DNA from: Pontixanthobacter gangjinensis
GTDB lineage: Bacteria; Pseudomonadota; Alphaproteobacteria; Sphingomonadales; Sphingomonadaceae
Direction of reading: 5' to 3'
Assembly: GCF_009827545.1 (NCBI RefSeq)
Contig: NZ_WTYS01000001.1
Location: 2,133,772-2,197,771, forward strand
Length of the DNA stretch: 64,000 nucleotides
Position 1 is the first letter of the stretch, and every line of letters starts with the position of its first letter. The notes under the pieces were generated by a model that saw only the letters and a list, made by a program, of their open reading frames with translations, had not been told where the DNA came from and did not search any database. Made by a program: the position numbers and the translations under genes. This document shows positions 45,835 through 53,673 of the stretch, one piece after another.

Positions 45835-46278
45835 TCAGCCGTCCCATGGCACAAAACTCGGCCAAATTTCGCGGATGGGCTTTGGCAATGCGCGGTAAAC
45901 CTTTTCGACCTGCCCGCTAGACAGATGTCGGTCGAGGACCCCGACGATTGCCTCAATGGCCGCTGTCGCGCTGATAGCACGCGCATCCGAGAGCCCGTCT
46001 TCGATATGCTGGCGGAACTCATCGGCCGTATGCCAATTTGCCGGCATCTTGGAGGGGTCGAACCCAGCGTAATAGGTGCCGCGAACCAACAAGGGTAGCT
46101 GAGCGCCGAAGTGAGCCGCCAATTCAACCGGGAGACGGTCGCGCAATGTCTGCAAAACGACCGAGAGCACTTTCCAAGCGAGCCCCCGGTCCGGACCGAT
46201 CTCCTCCATAATTTCGTCGAGCCAGATATGAGTGGATTGCAGGGTCTTGTCGAAGACTTCGAGGCCAGTAGTACTCAT
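45835..46278 (-). CDS. DUF2267-family protein
   Basis: A 147-residue helical protein matching DUF2267, a family often found with Usp and Hsp20 genes in stress clusters. The tell-tale LRDRLPVELAAHFGAQLPLLVRGTYYAGFDP segment is at about residues 47-77. ATG 46278 with AGAGGAA is the correct start; the longer frame adds unrelated sequence. There is no signal peptide or membrane segment. Its biochemical role is unknown. Confidence 0.82.
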   Translation of the reverse strand: MSTTGLEVFDKTLQSTHIWLDEIMEEIGPDRGLAWKVLSVVLQTLRDRLPVELAAHFGAQLPLLVRGTYYAGFDPSKMPANWHTADEFRQHIEDGLSDARAISATAAIEAIVGVLDRHLSSGQVEKVYRALPKPIREIWPSFVPWDG

Positions 46279-46395
46279 AGTTGATTCCTCTTTTGCGTCA
46301 CAGAATAAAATTGCAAAACAAGGCTGGTCTGCTGACCAAACACTACCGCAATTCCCGCGCCCGCATTTATGGAAGTTGATACTGCTTAAAGTTGG

Positions 46396-46421
46396 GTCCC
46401 GGTGCCCGACTGCACCGGGAC
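46396..46421. terminator. hairpin between hsp20 and DUF2267 gene
   Basis: GTCCCGGTGC (46396-46405) and GCACCGGGAC (46412-46421) form a perfect 10-bp stem with a 6-base loop, about 95 bases after the hsp20 stop on the minus strand. No proper T-run follows, so termination of hsp20 is likely but unproved. A run of eight G lies nearby at about 46474-46481. Confidence 0.5.
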
Positions 46422-46513
46422 GTGTGCCCAAAGGGACTGGCTAGAACCGTTCCACTTAGGGCGGACTGCCTGTGGGGGGGGTCGTGAATTGTCGGGACGT
46501 CAGGCAATCCAAC

Positions 46514-47002
46514 TCAATCGCTCGTCCCTGAACGTATCTCGATTTTCCGTTTATCCGATTTTGCATCAGTGCTGCGCGGGATGGATATCCGCAACATGCC
46601 ATCAACCGCATCGGCAACGATTTCGTCGGTCAAAGCGTCTGCCGGCAGAGCAATGCGTCGCTCGAAAGAACCGTAGGCGCGCTCACTAATCACATAGTCA
46701 CAGTCTTCCTCGCGGCGCTCTTCCTTTTTCTCGCCCTTGAGCACCAACATGTCACGATCGACTTGCAGTTCGACGTCCTCGCTTGGCACCCCCGGAAGTT
46801 CAGCAGTGATGGTATAGAGTTTGTCGGTCTCAGTCATTTCAATCGCAGGTGTGGCCGGAAACTGAAATGCGGACCATCGTGTGGGAAAGTCCTCCAATAG
46901 GTGGTCGACGCCGGATCGCATCCTATGGAGCGGCTCTATAAAACGCTCGGCAAAGCTTGGCTGAATTTTTTGGCGCGGGAGTGCCTCTATCTGGTTTTCC
47001 AT
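46514..47002 (-). CDS. small heat-shock protein, Hsp20 family
   Basis: An ATP-independent holdase chaperone of 162 residues. The alpha-crystallin domain spans about residues 50-145: ITAELPGVPSEDVELQVDRDMLVLKGEKKEE, then FERRIALPADALTDEIVADAVDGMLRISIPR, with the C-terminal extension rich in Lys/Arg. ATG 47002 has AAGGA upstream. An exact FixJ box is at 47064-47080 and a -10-like GATAGT at 47038-47043 on the same strand. It is the counterpart of mycobacterial HspX in this island. Confidence 0.93.
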   Translation of the reverse strand: MENQIEALPRQKIQPSFAERFIEPLHRMRSGVDHLLEDFPTRWSAFQFPATPAIEMTETDKLYTITAELPGVPSEDVELQVDRDMLVLKGEKKEERREEDCDYVISERAYGSFERRIALPADALTDEIVADAVDGMLRISIPRSTDAKSDKRKIEIRSGTSD

Positions 47003-47063
47003 GGGTTGATCCTTCTTACTGGAAATCGCAAATCCGGACTATCTGGAGAGGGGGACCGCGACG

Positions 47064-47080
47064 ATACGCAAACCTCCGTA
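47064..47080 (-). promoter_or_regulatory. candidate FixJ box (exact) upstream of hsp20
   Basis: On the minus strand TACGGAGGTTTGCGTAT matches the island motif exactly. GATAGT follows 20 bases downstream (47038-47043) as the likely -10. A second TTAGGACA half-site precedes it at about 47086-47093. Confidence 0.62.
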
Positions 47081-47257
47081 GACCTTGTCCTAATCAGCAC
47101 GGGAATTTGCGCGTGAAAGGCAAAATATGATGCAAAATTAAAGTGTCGAAGAATCTTGTAAAATCATATAGAGCAGAATCAAAATACTGGGTCGCTGATA
47201 GTATAAGGTTGCTGGCAATCAGCGCCGAACTTGAAGAAAGAAGCAAGGGCCAGGCGT

Positions 47258-48415
47258 ATGACCAATACAGCGGAGAATGACGATCAATCTGATTCGGCAT
47301 TCAGCGAATTGGAAAAGCTGCACGCCCTGATCGATATGGTTCCGGAAGCGATGGTAATCATTGATCAGCGCGGACACATTCGGTCTTTCAGCAAAGGTGC
47401 CGAACGCATGTTCGGATACGACGAAGAGCAGGTATTGGGCGAAAACGTAAGCATGTTGATGCCTTCACCCGATCGTGAGGCGCACGACGATTATATCAAT
47501 CATTATCTCGACACCGGCGAGAAGCGAATGATCGGCACGAGGCGGGTCACGACTGCCAGCAGATGTAATGGCAGCACCTTTCCAATAGAGCTTTCGGTTG
47601 GTGAAATGCCGATCGCAGGAAAGCGCCATTTCACCGGTTTCATTCGAGACATTACTGAATCCGAAGAAAGGGAACAAACCTTACAGGCGTTGCAGGCTGA
47701 TCTCGCGCATGTCTCGCGCATCTCTGCGATGGGAGGAATAGCCAATTCAATCGCACATGAATTGAACCAGCCTCTTACAGGGATTGCGAACTATTCAGCC
47801 GCAGGAGTTGATCTGTTGGCAGATCCCTCCGGTGCCTACATTGAAGAGGCGCGCCATGCTTTTTCCGAATGCCGAAGTGAAGCACTTCGTGCGGCGGGGA
47901 TAATTAGCAAGCTGCGCGATTTCATATCCCGAGGCAATACAGTGCTTGAGATCGCCAGCATCGATCGGCTTGTCAATTCGGCTACCGCACTTGCGCTTGT
48001 GAATGGTGACGGCCGTGACGTAGATTTGTCCGTCAGCATCGATCCGCGATGCAAATCTGTTCTCGCGGTCCCGGTCCAAATCCAGCAGGTGTTGTTTAAC
48101 CTGATCCGAAATGCTCTCGAAGCGATGGAGAGAACCCATAGTAAACGCCTTCGCGTGACCAGCACATGTGCCCCTGAGGGCAAGGTTCAAGTCTCCGTCA
48201 GCGATTGCGGACCGGGACTCGATCCTCACGTGGCCAGCCGCTTGTTTCATCCTTTTATCAGCACCAAAGCGAGTGGGATCGGCCTCGGTTTGGCCATCTG
48301 CCACACGATCGTGAACGCTCATGGTGGAAAGATCCGCGCCGGTCCATCTGATATGGGCGGAACCGAGTTTGCATTCACACTGAAACGCGCCGACTTGGGA
48401 GGTGAGTATGACTAA
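47258..48415 (+). CDS. fixL: oxygen-sensing histidine kinase FixL
   Basis: A heme-PAS sensor kinase of 385 residues. The PAS domain (about residues 25-140) retains the FixL heme-proximal histidine in DREAHDDYINHY (H76 here) and the distal arginine equivalent to R220 in IGTRRV; the propionate arginine of rhizobial FixL is His here. The H-box SIAHELNQPLTGIANY (about residue 165) and ATP-binding N, D and G boxes (FNLIRNALEAM, DCGPGLDP, GIGLGLAIC) follow. No membrane helices are seen, so it is soluble. Unliganded heme at low oxygen would activate the kinase. ATG 47258 is preferred to TTG 47231. Confidence 0.92.
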   Translation: MTNTAENDDQSDSAFSELEKLHALIDMVPEAMVIIDQRGHIRSFSKGAERMFGYDEEQVLGENVSMLMPSPDREAHDDYINHYLDTGEKRMIGTRRVTTASRCNGSTFPIELSVGEMPIAGKRHFTGFIRDITESEEREQTLQALQADLAHVSRISAMGGIANSIAHELNQPLTGIANYSAAGVDLLADPSGAYIEEARHAFSECRSEALRAAGIISKLRDFISRGNTVLEIASIDRLVNSATALALVNGDGRDVDLSVSIDPRCKSVLAVPVQIQQVLFNLIRNALEAMERTHSKRLRVTSTCAPEGKVQVSVSDCGPGLDPHVASRLFHPFISTKASGIGLGLAICHTIVNAHGGKIRAGPSDMGGTEFAFTLKRADLGGEYD

Positions 48416-49022
48416 CTACCCTATCTATGTGGTCGACGACGATCCGTCGGTCAGGCGCTCGATTGGGTTCCTGCTGCGCACCTCGGGCCGTAACGTCCAG
48501 ACGTTCGATAACGGGACAGAATTGCTTAACCATGTCGACAAGCTTGAGCCAGGTTGCATTCTTATGGATGTTCGCATGCCTGGCCCAGATGGTATCGAAG
48601 TCCAGGAGGAAATCGATCGGCGCGGGATACGTTTGCCTATAGTCGTCATGACCGGACATGGTGATATTGATCTGGCGGTGAAGGCCATGAAGGCCGGAGC
48701 GGTCGATTTTATCGAGAAGCCTTTCGACAAGCCTGTGGTTTTGGCAGCCATCGAAGAAGCCTCGCGCAGGCTGGATGATAGCGGCCGTCGCAGCGTGATG
48801 CGCGAAGAAGCGCGTGCCAGATTAATGCCGCTAACGAGCCGGGAATATGAAGTGCTCGAAGGGCTGGTCAAGGGGCATCCCAACAAGACCATTGGCTATG
48901 ACCTCGGGATTAGTCCGCGCACAGTCGAAATTCATCGTGCCAATCTTATGGCCAAGCTGGAAGTGCGTAATCTGTCCGACCTGCTGCGTGTGGCTTTCTC
49001 AGCCGGCGTAGGGGAGGAGTAG
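48408..49022 (+). CDS. fixJ: response regulator FixJ
   Basis: Receiver plus LuxR/NarL-type HTH, 204 residues. Acidic pocket D10-D12, phospho-acceptor D54 in GCILMDVRMPG, Thr in VVMTGHGDI, Lys in FIEKPFDKP. The C-terminal HTH reads LTSREYEVLEGLVKGHPNKTIGYDLGISPRTVEIHRANLMAKL. ATG 48408 follows a GGGAGG site and overlaps the end of fixL by eight bases. It is the best candidate to bind the shared motif found across this island. Confidence 0.93.
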   Translation: MTNYPIYVVDDDPSVRRSIGFLLRTSGRNVQTFDNGTELLNHVDKLEPGCILMDVRMPGPDGIEVQEEIDRRGIRLPIVVMTGHGDIDLAVKAMKAGAVDFIEKPFDKPVVLAAIEEASRRLDDSGRRSVMREEARARLMPLTSREYEVLEGLVKGHPNKTIGYDLGISPRTVEIHRANLMAKLEVRNLSDLLRVAFSAGVGEE

Positions 49023-49558
49023 GACGAGGGTTAACCAAAACTCAGCACGCATCAATTTCTGCTAATATATATATAGCATTGACCTGCCATCAGGGCCGAA
49101 AATTTCGACAGTCGCCCCTCCCCTAAACCGGCAGTCTGGAAATCCTGCGAACGAGCAGACGGTTTTAGGGCTGCCGATGTCACAAGCTCGCCAGCCTTGA
49201 CGAGATAAGCGGATTGATTGGCCTGGCAAGGCCAGAATTTTCGGATCGTTGCCCGTCGCGGCTCGCAATCGACAAGCGCCTCGTCAAATCGACCGGAACT
49301 CTTGAAGTGAAGGCAAATCTTGTAACCTCGGCAGGCCGAACAGCAAGAGAACTCGGTCATCGAGGCTAACTCGAATGTAACGATATTCCAACTGTTCATA
49401 TGACGTGACGGTGCCTTTCGCGTTCGCAGCTTGATGGCCATGCCAGCGTGTAGGAATACCCTATCTCACTGAGCACCTGTTCAGGACATTTGCGTAGTCC
49501 TCTGTGGCCTTACCGGTGCTAATCTTTGTCATTCAGATTTTACAGAGGGGGACACGCG
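49023..49558. other. intergenic region between fixJ and the second UspA gene
   Basis: About 536 bases. A minus-strand frame at 49052-49441 (129 codons, with FSCCSACRGYKICLHF) is open but resembles no family, is rich in rare residues and has no clear ribosome site; I do not call it a gene. The useful content is the exact FixJ box at 49481-49497 and the promoter for the Usp gene. Confidence 0.4.
49481..49497 (+). promoter_or_regulatory. candidate FixJ box (exact) upstream of second UspA gene
   Basis: TCAGGACATTTGCGTAG matches the island motif exactly. TAATCT at 49520-49525 is a good -10 starting 22 bases after the box, and ATG 49559 follows with an AGAGGGGGA ribosome site. Confidence 0.65.
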
Positions 49559-50380
49559 ATGCGCTCGATATTGCTCCACATTTACGATGATGAAGGTATG
49601 GAAGCCCGGCTGCAGGTGGCGTTAGACCTTGTGCGCAACTTCGATGGCCACATAACCTGCGTGCAAGCGGTGCCCTTTGAATTCGGCGTGCCAAGCGATG
49701 TATATTTCTCAATGGCAATGGAGATGGCATCTGCTTTCCGTGCAAGCGCGGATAGGTTGCAGGAGGAACTGGAAAGCAAGCTTGAGGACGAGGATGTCAG
49801 GTGGGACTGGATACGCAGCAACGGCGACGCAATCAGTGAAATTGCCCGGTTGGCCCCGCTTTCGGAAATTGTCGTCTTGGGCGCGCGCAATCCCACTGGC
49901 AAACCAAGCCTGCCCTCACGCCTTGCTTCGGAAACCGTCGTGAGCGTCCGGCCGCCGGTCCTGCTCGCACCCCCATCGTCCTCGCGTCTCCAGCTTGACG
50001 CGCCGGCGGTGATCGCCTGGAATGGTTCGGCCGAATGTGGCCACGCGCTCCAGGCTTCCTTACCGCTGCTTCGACGAGCATCGGAGGTCGAAATTCTTAC
50101 GGTTCGGGAACAAAGGCCCAAGAGCAACGTGGAGCGCCTGTCGGCATCGGACGCCGCAAAGTTTCTATCGAGACATGAAATCGAGCCGCTCATCACCGAA
50201 CTTTCGCCTGAGGATGACGCATCGATAGCCGCCACGCTCATTGACGCAGCGCAGGCCCGCAAGGTCGGGCTTGTCATCATGGGCGCCTACGGCCGTTCCC
50301 GGCTTCGTGAGCGAGTGCTTGGTGGAGTTACTCGCGACATGCTGTGCGATCCGGCACTCCCCCTCCTTCTTAGTCACTAG
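49559..50380 (+). CDS. tandem universal stress protein (paralogue of 15280-16107)
   Basis: Two Usp folds in 273 residues, starting MRSILLHIYDDEGMEARLQV and ending MGAYGRSRLRERVLGG with the same final PLLLSH. It is alignable along its full length with the gene at 15280-16107, so the two are a duplication within the island. ATG 49559 is chosen for its strong AGAGGGGG ribosome site and its position after the predicted -10; the longer frame to 49526 would begin at the transcript start itself. The ATP-binding signature is kept only in the second domain. Confidence 0.9.
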   Translation: MRSILLHIYDDEGMEARLQVALDLVRNFDGHITCVQAVPFEFGVPSDVYFSMAMEMASAFRASADRLQEELESKLEDEDVRWDWIRSNGDAISEIARLAPLSEIVVLGARNPTGKPSLPSRLASETVVSVRPPVLLAPPSSSRLQLDAPAVIAWNGSAECGHALQASLPLLRRASEVEILTVREQRPKSNVERLSASDAAKFLSRHEIEPLITELSPEDDASIAATLIDAAQARKVGLVIMGAYGRSRLRERVLGGVTRDMLCDPALPLLLSH

Positions 50381-50559
50381 GGCGTCCGAAGCGCCTCTTG
50401 CGGGATTTCATCCGGGCCGCGATCCGGCTCGGCGATATCCGGCGTTGAAGGTTCGATTTCCGGCGGGCGAACCGGAGCTGGCTCATCGGGTTGCATCGGC
50501 GTTTCGGGCGGTGATTGCGGATTTATCCGGTCGGGTTCGTGCGGCGGAGTGGTTGCCAT
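50377..50559 (-). CDS. 60-residue proline-rich acidic small protein
   Basis: The product starts MATTPPHEPDRINPQ and is about one quarter proline with many Glu/Asp and no hydrophobic segment, so it is probably disordered and cytoplasmic. It has a clear AAGGAAG ribosome site and an exact FixJ box 66 bases upstream (50625-50641, minus strand) with a -10-like GAAGAT. These signals are why I call it a real gene. Its stop overlaps the convergent UspA stop. Family and function unknown. Confidence 0.6.
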   Translation of the reverse strand: MATTPPHEPDRINPQSPPETPMQPDEPAPVRPPEIEPSTPDIAEPDRGPDEIPQEALRTP

Positions 50560-50624
50560 GAGGCTTCCTTTGTCTTGGCATGTGTCTGATCACACCATCT
50601 TCGGTCCATGCATTTCGATAGACG

Positions 50625-50641
50625 ATACGTAACCTCCCGCA
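50625..50641 (-). promoter_or_regulatory. candidate FixJ box (exact) upstream of the proline-rich protein
   Basis: On the minus strand TGCGGGAGGTTACGTAT matches the island motif exactly; GAAGAT at 50597-50602 is the possible -10. It is also about 165 bases before the divergent membrane protein at 50804 and might serve both. Confidence 0.55.
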
Positions 50642-50803
50642 TGGTCAGCGGAGAATTGCTGCAGGCCACAAAGAATGCACGGGTCGGATCTCTCGCTAGA
50701 ATCTAAGGAGCATCCCCTAAAGACCGATCGTGCAAATCCGCGGAAACTCGTACGCAGACCATATGCAAAGCCCAATTCTTGCGCCGACGAGGAAAGGATA
50801 ATC

Positions 50804-51979
50804 ATGACCTTCCAGACCAGAACAATTGTTCGAATGGTGGTAATTCTTGCGGCAATATTGCTCGCGTTGTTCCTTGCCAGCAGGAGCTACCCGCAAATCA
50901 CAGGGGAAATCGGCGAAGAAATCGATATCGGGCTGAAAGCGCCCGATATGTCGTTTTTTTCAGCCGATACGATCAACTTGAAGGTCAATAGCTCGGACGA
51001 TGTGTTCGCGGCTGGCAGCACAGTGAATGTGGATACAACAAGCGCGGATCACTTGGTCATCGCCGGAGGCGAAGTCACAGTCAGAAATGTAGCCATCGAA
51101 GACCTCTTCGCCGCCGGCGGTGAACTCGATCTGGTGTCGGGAACCGTTGCCGACGATATTGTCGTGGCTGGGGGCGAAATCACCGTGAGAAAGACTTTCG
51201 AAATCGGTGGTTCTGCCGTGATTGCAGGTGGAGAGGCGCTGATCGAGGCACCCGTGCCTGTTGATCTTCGTGCGGGCGCCGGAACGGTCTATCTCAATTC
51301 CCGGGTGGGCGGTGATGCACGCCTTAGCGGTGACAAGGTCACCCTCGGGCCCGAGGCCGTAGTGGGCGGCGATCTTCTTTACCGGACCGAGAATCTCGTG
51401 ATCGAGTCTGGTGCAGTCGTGTCCGGCCAACGCAGGGCAATGCCAGCCGAGGACCATTCCGCATTCGAAAGCTGGGGGCGCGGCGCGGGCGAACTTTTCG
51501 GGAAGCTCCTACTTGCCGCGACACTCGGTTTTGCCGTTCTCGTCCTTACAGTTGCCGTAGCTGTTCCCAGCCTCATGCGATCGTCCGCCGGGTTCATCAA
51601 GTCACGCCCGCTGCAGAGTGTGGGGATCGGCACGCTGATAGCGATCGGTACACCTGTCGCCATCGTCTTGCTGTTCGCCAGTGTGATCGGTGCCCCGCTT
51701 GCCATGCTCCTTATCGCTATCTGCCTCGCGATTACGCCGGTAGCAGTCGCGGCGACCGCGTTCTTTGTTGGTATGGAGAGCCGTAAGATCGCGACGAAGG
51801 CGGAAGCCCCCCCGACCGGTTGGGGTGGGCGCTTGTTATGGCCTGCGCTCGGCGCGCTGGTGATCTTGCTGCTCGGCATGATACCCTTCGTGGGAATCCT
51901 CGTATGGCTCTTCGCCTTGCTCTTCGGCCTCGGCGCGGTGGCAAGCCGGGGAGGCCGCGCTCTCGCCGTGAGCGCCTAA
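50804..51979 (+). CDS. membrane protein with bactofilin-like beta-repeat ectodomain
   Basis: A 391-residue protein. An N-terminal anchor (MVVILAAILLALFLASRSY) is followed by about 170 residues of repeating short beta-turns (DHLVIAGGEVTV, DDIVVAGGEITV, GSAVIAGGEALI), a right-handed beta-helix pattern like bactofilins and polymer-forming proteins, and then four to five transmembrane helices (about residues 230-385). ATG 50804 has GAGGAAAGGA upstream. The aldolase begins three bases after its stop, so they are co-transcribed. Role unknown, perhaps envelope integrity. Confidence 0.7.
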   Translation: MTFQTRTIVRMVVILAAILLALFLASRSYPQITGEIGEEIDIGLKAPDMSFFSADTINLKVNSSDDVFAAGSTVNVDTTSADHLVIAGGEVTVRNVAIEDLFAAGGELDLVSGTVADDIVVAGGEITVRKTFEIGGSAVIAGGEALIEAPVPVDLRAGAGTVYLNSRVGGDARLSGDKVTLGPEAVVGGDLLYRTENLVIESGAVVSGQRRAMPAEDHSAFESWGRGAGELFGKLLLAATLGFAVLVLTVAVAVPSLMRSSAGFIKSRPLQSVGIGTLIAIGTPVAIVLLFASVIGAPLAMLLIAICLAITPVAVAATAFFVGMESRKIATKAEAPPTGWGGRLLWPALGALVILLLGMIPFVGILVWLFALLFGLGAVASRGGRALAVSA

Positions 51980-51982
51980 CCA

Positions 51983-52906
51983 ATGGACGCGCGCACAGTC
52001 GATGCAAGAATGCTCTCCCGTATCGGAGACGCGCCGGGATTCATTGCGGCGCTCGACCAGAGCGGTGGATCGACACCCCGTGCACTCGAAGCCTACGGTA
52101 TCCGTCGCGATGCCTATCCTGACGAGGCCACCATGTTTGCGCTGATACATGAAATGCGCGTGCGGATCATGACATCTCCCAGTTTCGGTGCCGGCAAGAT
52201 CATCGGCGCAATCCTCTTCGACAGGACCATGAACAGCGCTGTTAACGGTCAGCCGGTGCCCGCGTTGCTCCGTGAGCTTGACATCGTACCCTTCCTGAAG
52301 ATCGACAAGGGTTTGGAGGACCAGGCCGATGGGACACAGCTGATGCGCCCCATCCCGGATCTCGACAGCGTGCTCAGTAAGGCGCGCCTGGCGGGCATGG
52401 CGGGTACCAAGACACGCTCGCTCATCCATGCCCCCTCGCCCGCTGGTATAAAGGCGGTCGTTGCGCAACAGTTCGAGCTTGCAGGACGCATACTTGATCA
52501 CGGGCTCCTGCCCATCATCGAGCCGGAAGTACATTTGGAAAGTGAAAGGCGCGAGCGATGCGACGCCATGCTTACTCAAGAGCTGGCGACACAGCTGGAT
52601 ATGCTTTCAGAAAAGAGCCAGGTCATCCTAAAGCTATCATTGCCTGTCCGCCCCAACCTTTATGAAGACCTGATAGACCACCCGAGAACCGTGCGCGTCG
52701 CCGCGCTTTCCGGTGGCCACTCTCGCGAGCAGGCCTGCGCAGAGCTGGCAAAGAATAGGGACATGATCGCCAGTTTCTCTCGGGCACTGCTCCAAGACCT
52801 GCGCCACACCATGAGCAGCGCCGAGTTCGATCGCACACTTGGGGCGGCTATCGAGCAAATCTATCGTGCATCTTCCGAGAAGGTGGCAAGCGCGAACATC
52901 GTTTGA
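51983..52906 (+). CDS. class I fructose-bisphosphate aldolase
   Basis: Interconverts fructose 1,6-bisphosphate with the triose phosphates through a lysine Schiff base. The family hallmarks are AALDQSGGSTPRALEAYGI near the N-terminus, PFLKIDKGLED, LPIIEPEVHL (catalytic Glu) and QVILKLSLPVRPNLY, with the Schiff-base lysine. The length of 307 residues suits the fda type. It is three bases from the membrane protein upstream. With PfkB and PEP synthase it supplies both directions of lower glycolysis in this island. Confidence 0.9.
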   Translation: MDARTVDARMLSRIGDAPGFIAALDQSGGSTPRALEAYGIRRDAYPDEATMFALIHEMRVRIMTSPSFGAGKIIGAILFDRTMNSAVNGQPVPALLRELDIVPFLKIDKGLEDQADGTQLMRPIPDLDSVLSKARLAGMAGTKTRSLIHAPSPAGIKAVVAQQFELAGRILDHGLLPIIEPEVHLESERRERCDAMLTQELATQLDMLSEKSQVILKLSLPVRPNLYEDLIDHPRTVRVAALSGGHSREQACAELAKNRDMIASFSRALLQDLRHTMSSAEFDRTLGAAIEQIYRASSEKVASANIV

Positions 52907-52967
52907 CTGCCTACCTTGGACATGCAGTTTTGCGTAAAACGCCTTCGCGAGCCCTGCGGCCGCCGGT

Positions 52968-53411
52968 TCATGGCTCGTAGGCTGTGACGACCTTGACGAT
53001 GTCGTCGGTAGCCAGATTGACAACATCCTTGTCGATTTCTGCAATGATGCTTTTCCCAAGAGCCTGTGGGCAGTGCTTGCGAAAGGTGCCGAGGACTGAT
53101 GGTGCAGCGAGAACAATGACCGCCCCCCCCTCCCTCGCCTGAGTTTCGGACAGCGTGTCTACCGCATCGATTGCAAAGCGCTGCTCACCCTCTTCGTGCC
53201 AATCGGTATCGCCCACAGCACTGCGTCGCGGCCCAGAGCGGGAGAAGGAGCGGCCCGGACGATCTGTCCCCTGCAGTAACGTCCGTGGATTCTCTGCCGT
53301 ATGCTCCTCAATTGTCTCAAGAACAGGTCTCGGCACATCGCCCGCGTTGCGCATCAACAGCATCTTACCCCCATCGATGGCCATAACCAGCGTTCCATGT
53401 GCGATCTTCAT
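52968..53411 (-). CDS. host attachment-family protein (Host_attach)
   Basis: A 147-residue protein whose architecture and HTAENPRTLLQGTDRPGRSF motif match the host-attachment protein family first described in plant-associated bacteria. The C-terminal ALGKSIIAEIDKDVVNLATDDI is also typical. ATG 53411 with GGGAGAGG is the start. The family folds like peptide-release-factor-related proteins, and its role outside plant attachment is obscure; it is frequent in stress clusters. It is divergent from the acyl-CoA synthetase operon. Confidence 0.78.
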   Translation of the reverse strand: MKIAHGTLVMAIDGGKMLLMRNAGDVPRPVLETIEEHTAENPRTLLQGTDRPGRSFSRSGPRRSAVGDTDWHEEGEQRFAIDAVDTLSETQAREGGAVIVLAAPSVLGTFRKHCPQALGKSIIAEIDKDVVNLATDDIVKVVTAYEP

Positions 53412-53516
53412 ACGACCTCTCCCGTTTTCCTGAATGTCCAAACGCCAGATGACCTAGCCGGGAGGATGCTAATCGGCGCAAAGCAGGCGCTCACTAAGGA
53501 AAGCTCCTGATCTGCT

Positions 53517-53541
53517 CTCACGGCGGTTCGTTTGCCGTGAG
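53517..53541. repeat. 8-bp inverted repeat next to the synthetase promoter
   Basis: CTCACGGC (53517-53524) and GCCGTGAG (53534-53541) with a 9-base spacer abut the exact FixJ box at 53542. It may be a second regulator's dyad or a leader hairpin for the opposite strand. Confidence 0.45.
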
Positions 53542-53558
53542 TGCGGGACATTGCGTAG
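53542..53558 (+). promoter_or_regulatory. candidate FixJ box (exact) upstream of synthetase-PDH operon
   Basis: TGCGGGACATTGCGTAG matches the island motif exactly. It overlaps ATG 53551 of the longest synthetase frame, supporting the downstream start at 53674. Confidence 0.62.
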
Positions 53559-53673
53559 TTACTGCCGCCATACCCCTGCCGATGACAGCGTGACAGAGTG
53601 CCTGAAAACGGGGAGAGTTGGCTTGGCTTTTGCCACTATAATTAAACCGACATCCGCCAAACGGGCGGCGGTC

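Noticed and set aside
49052-49441. Minus-strand frame of 129 codons between fixJ and UspA
   Set aside because: No recognised family, no clear ribosome site and unusual Cys/Trp content; treated as non-coding.
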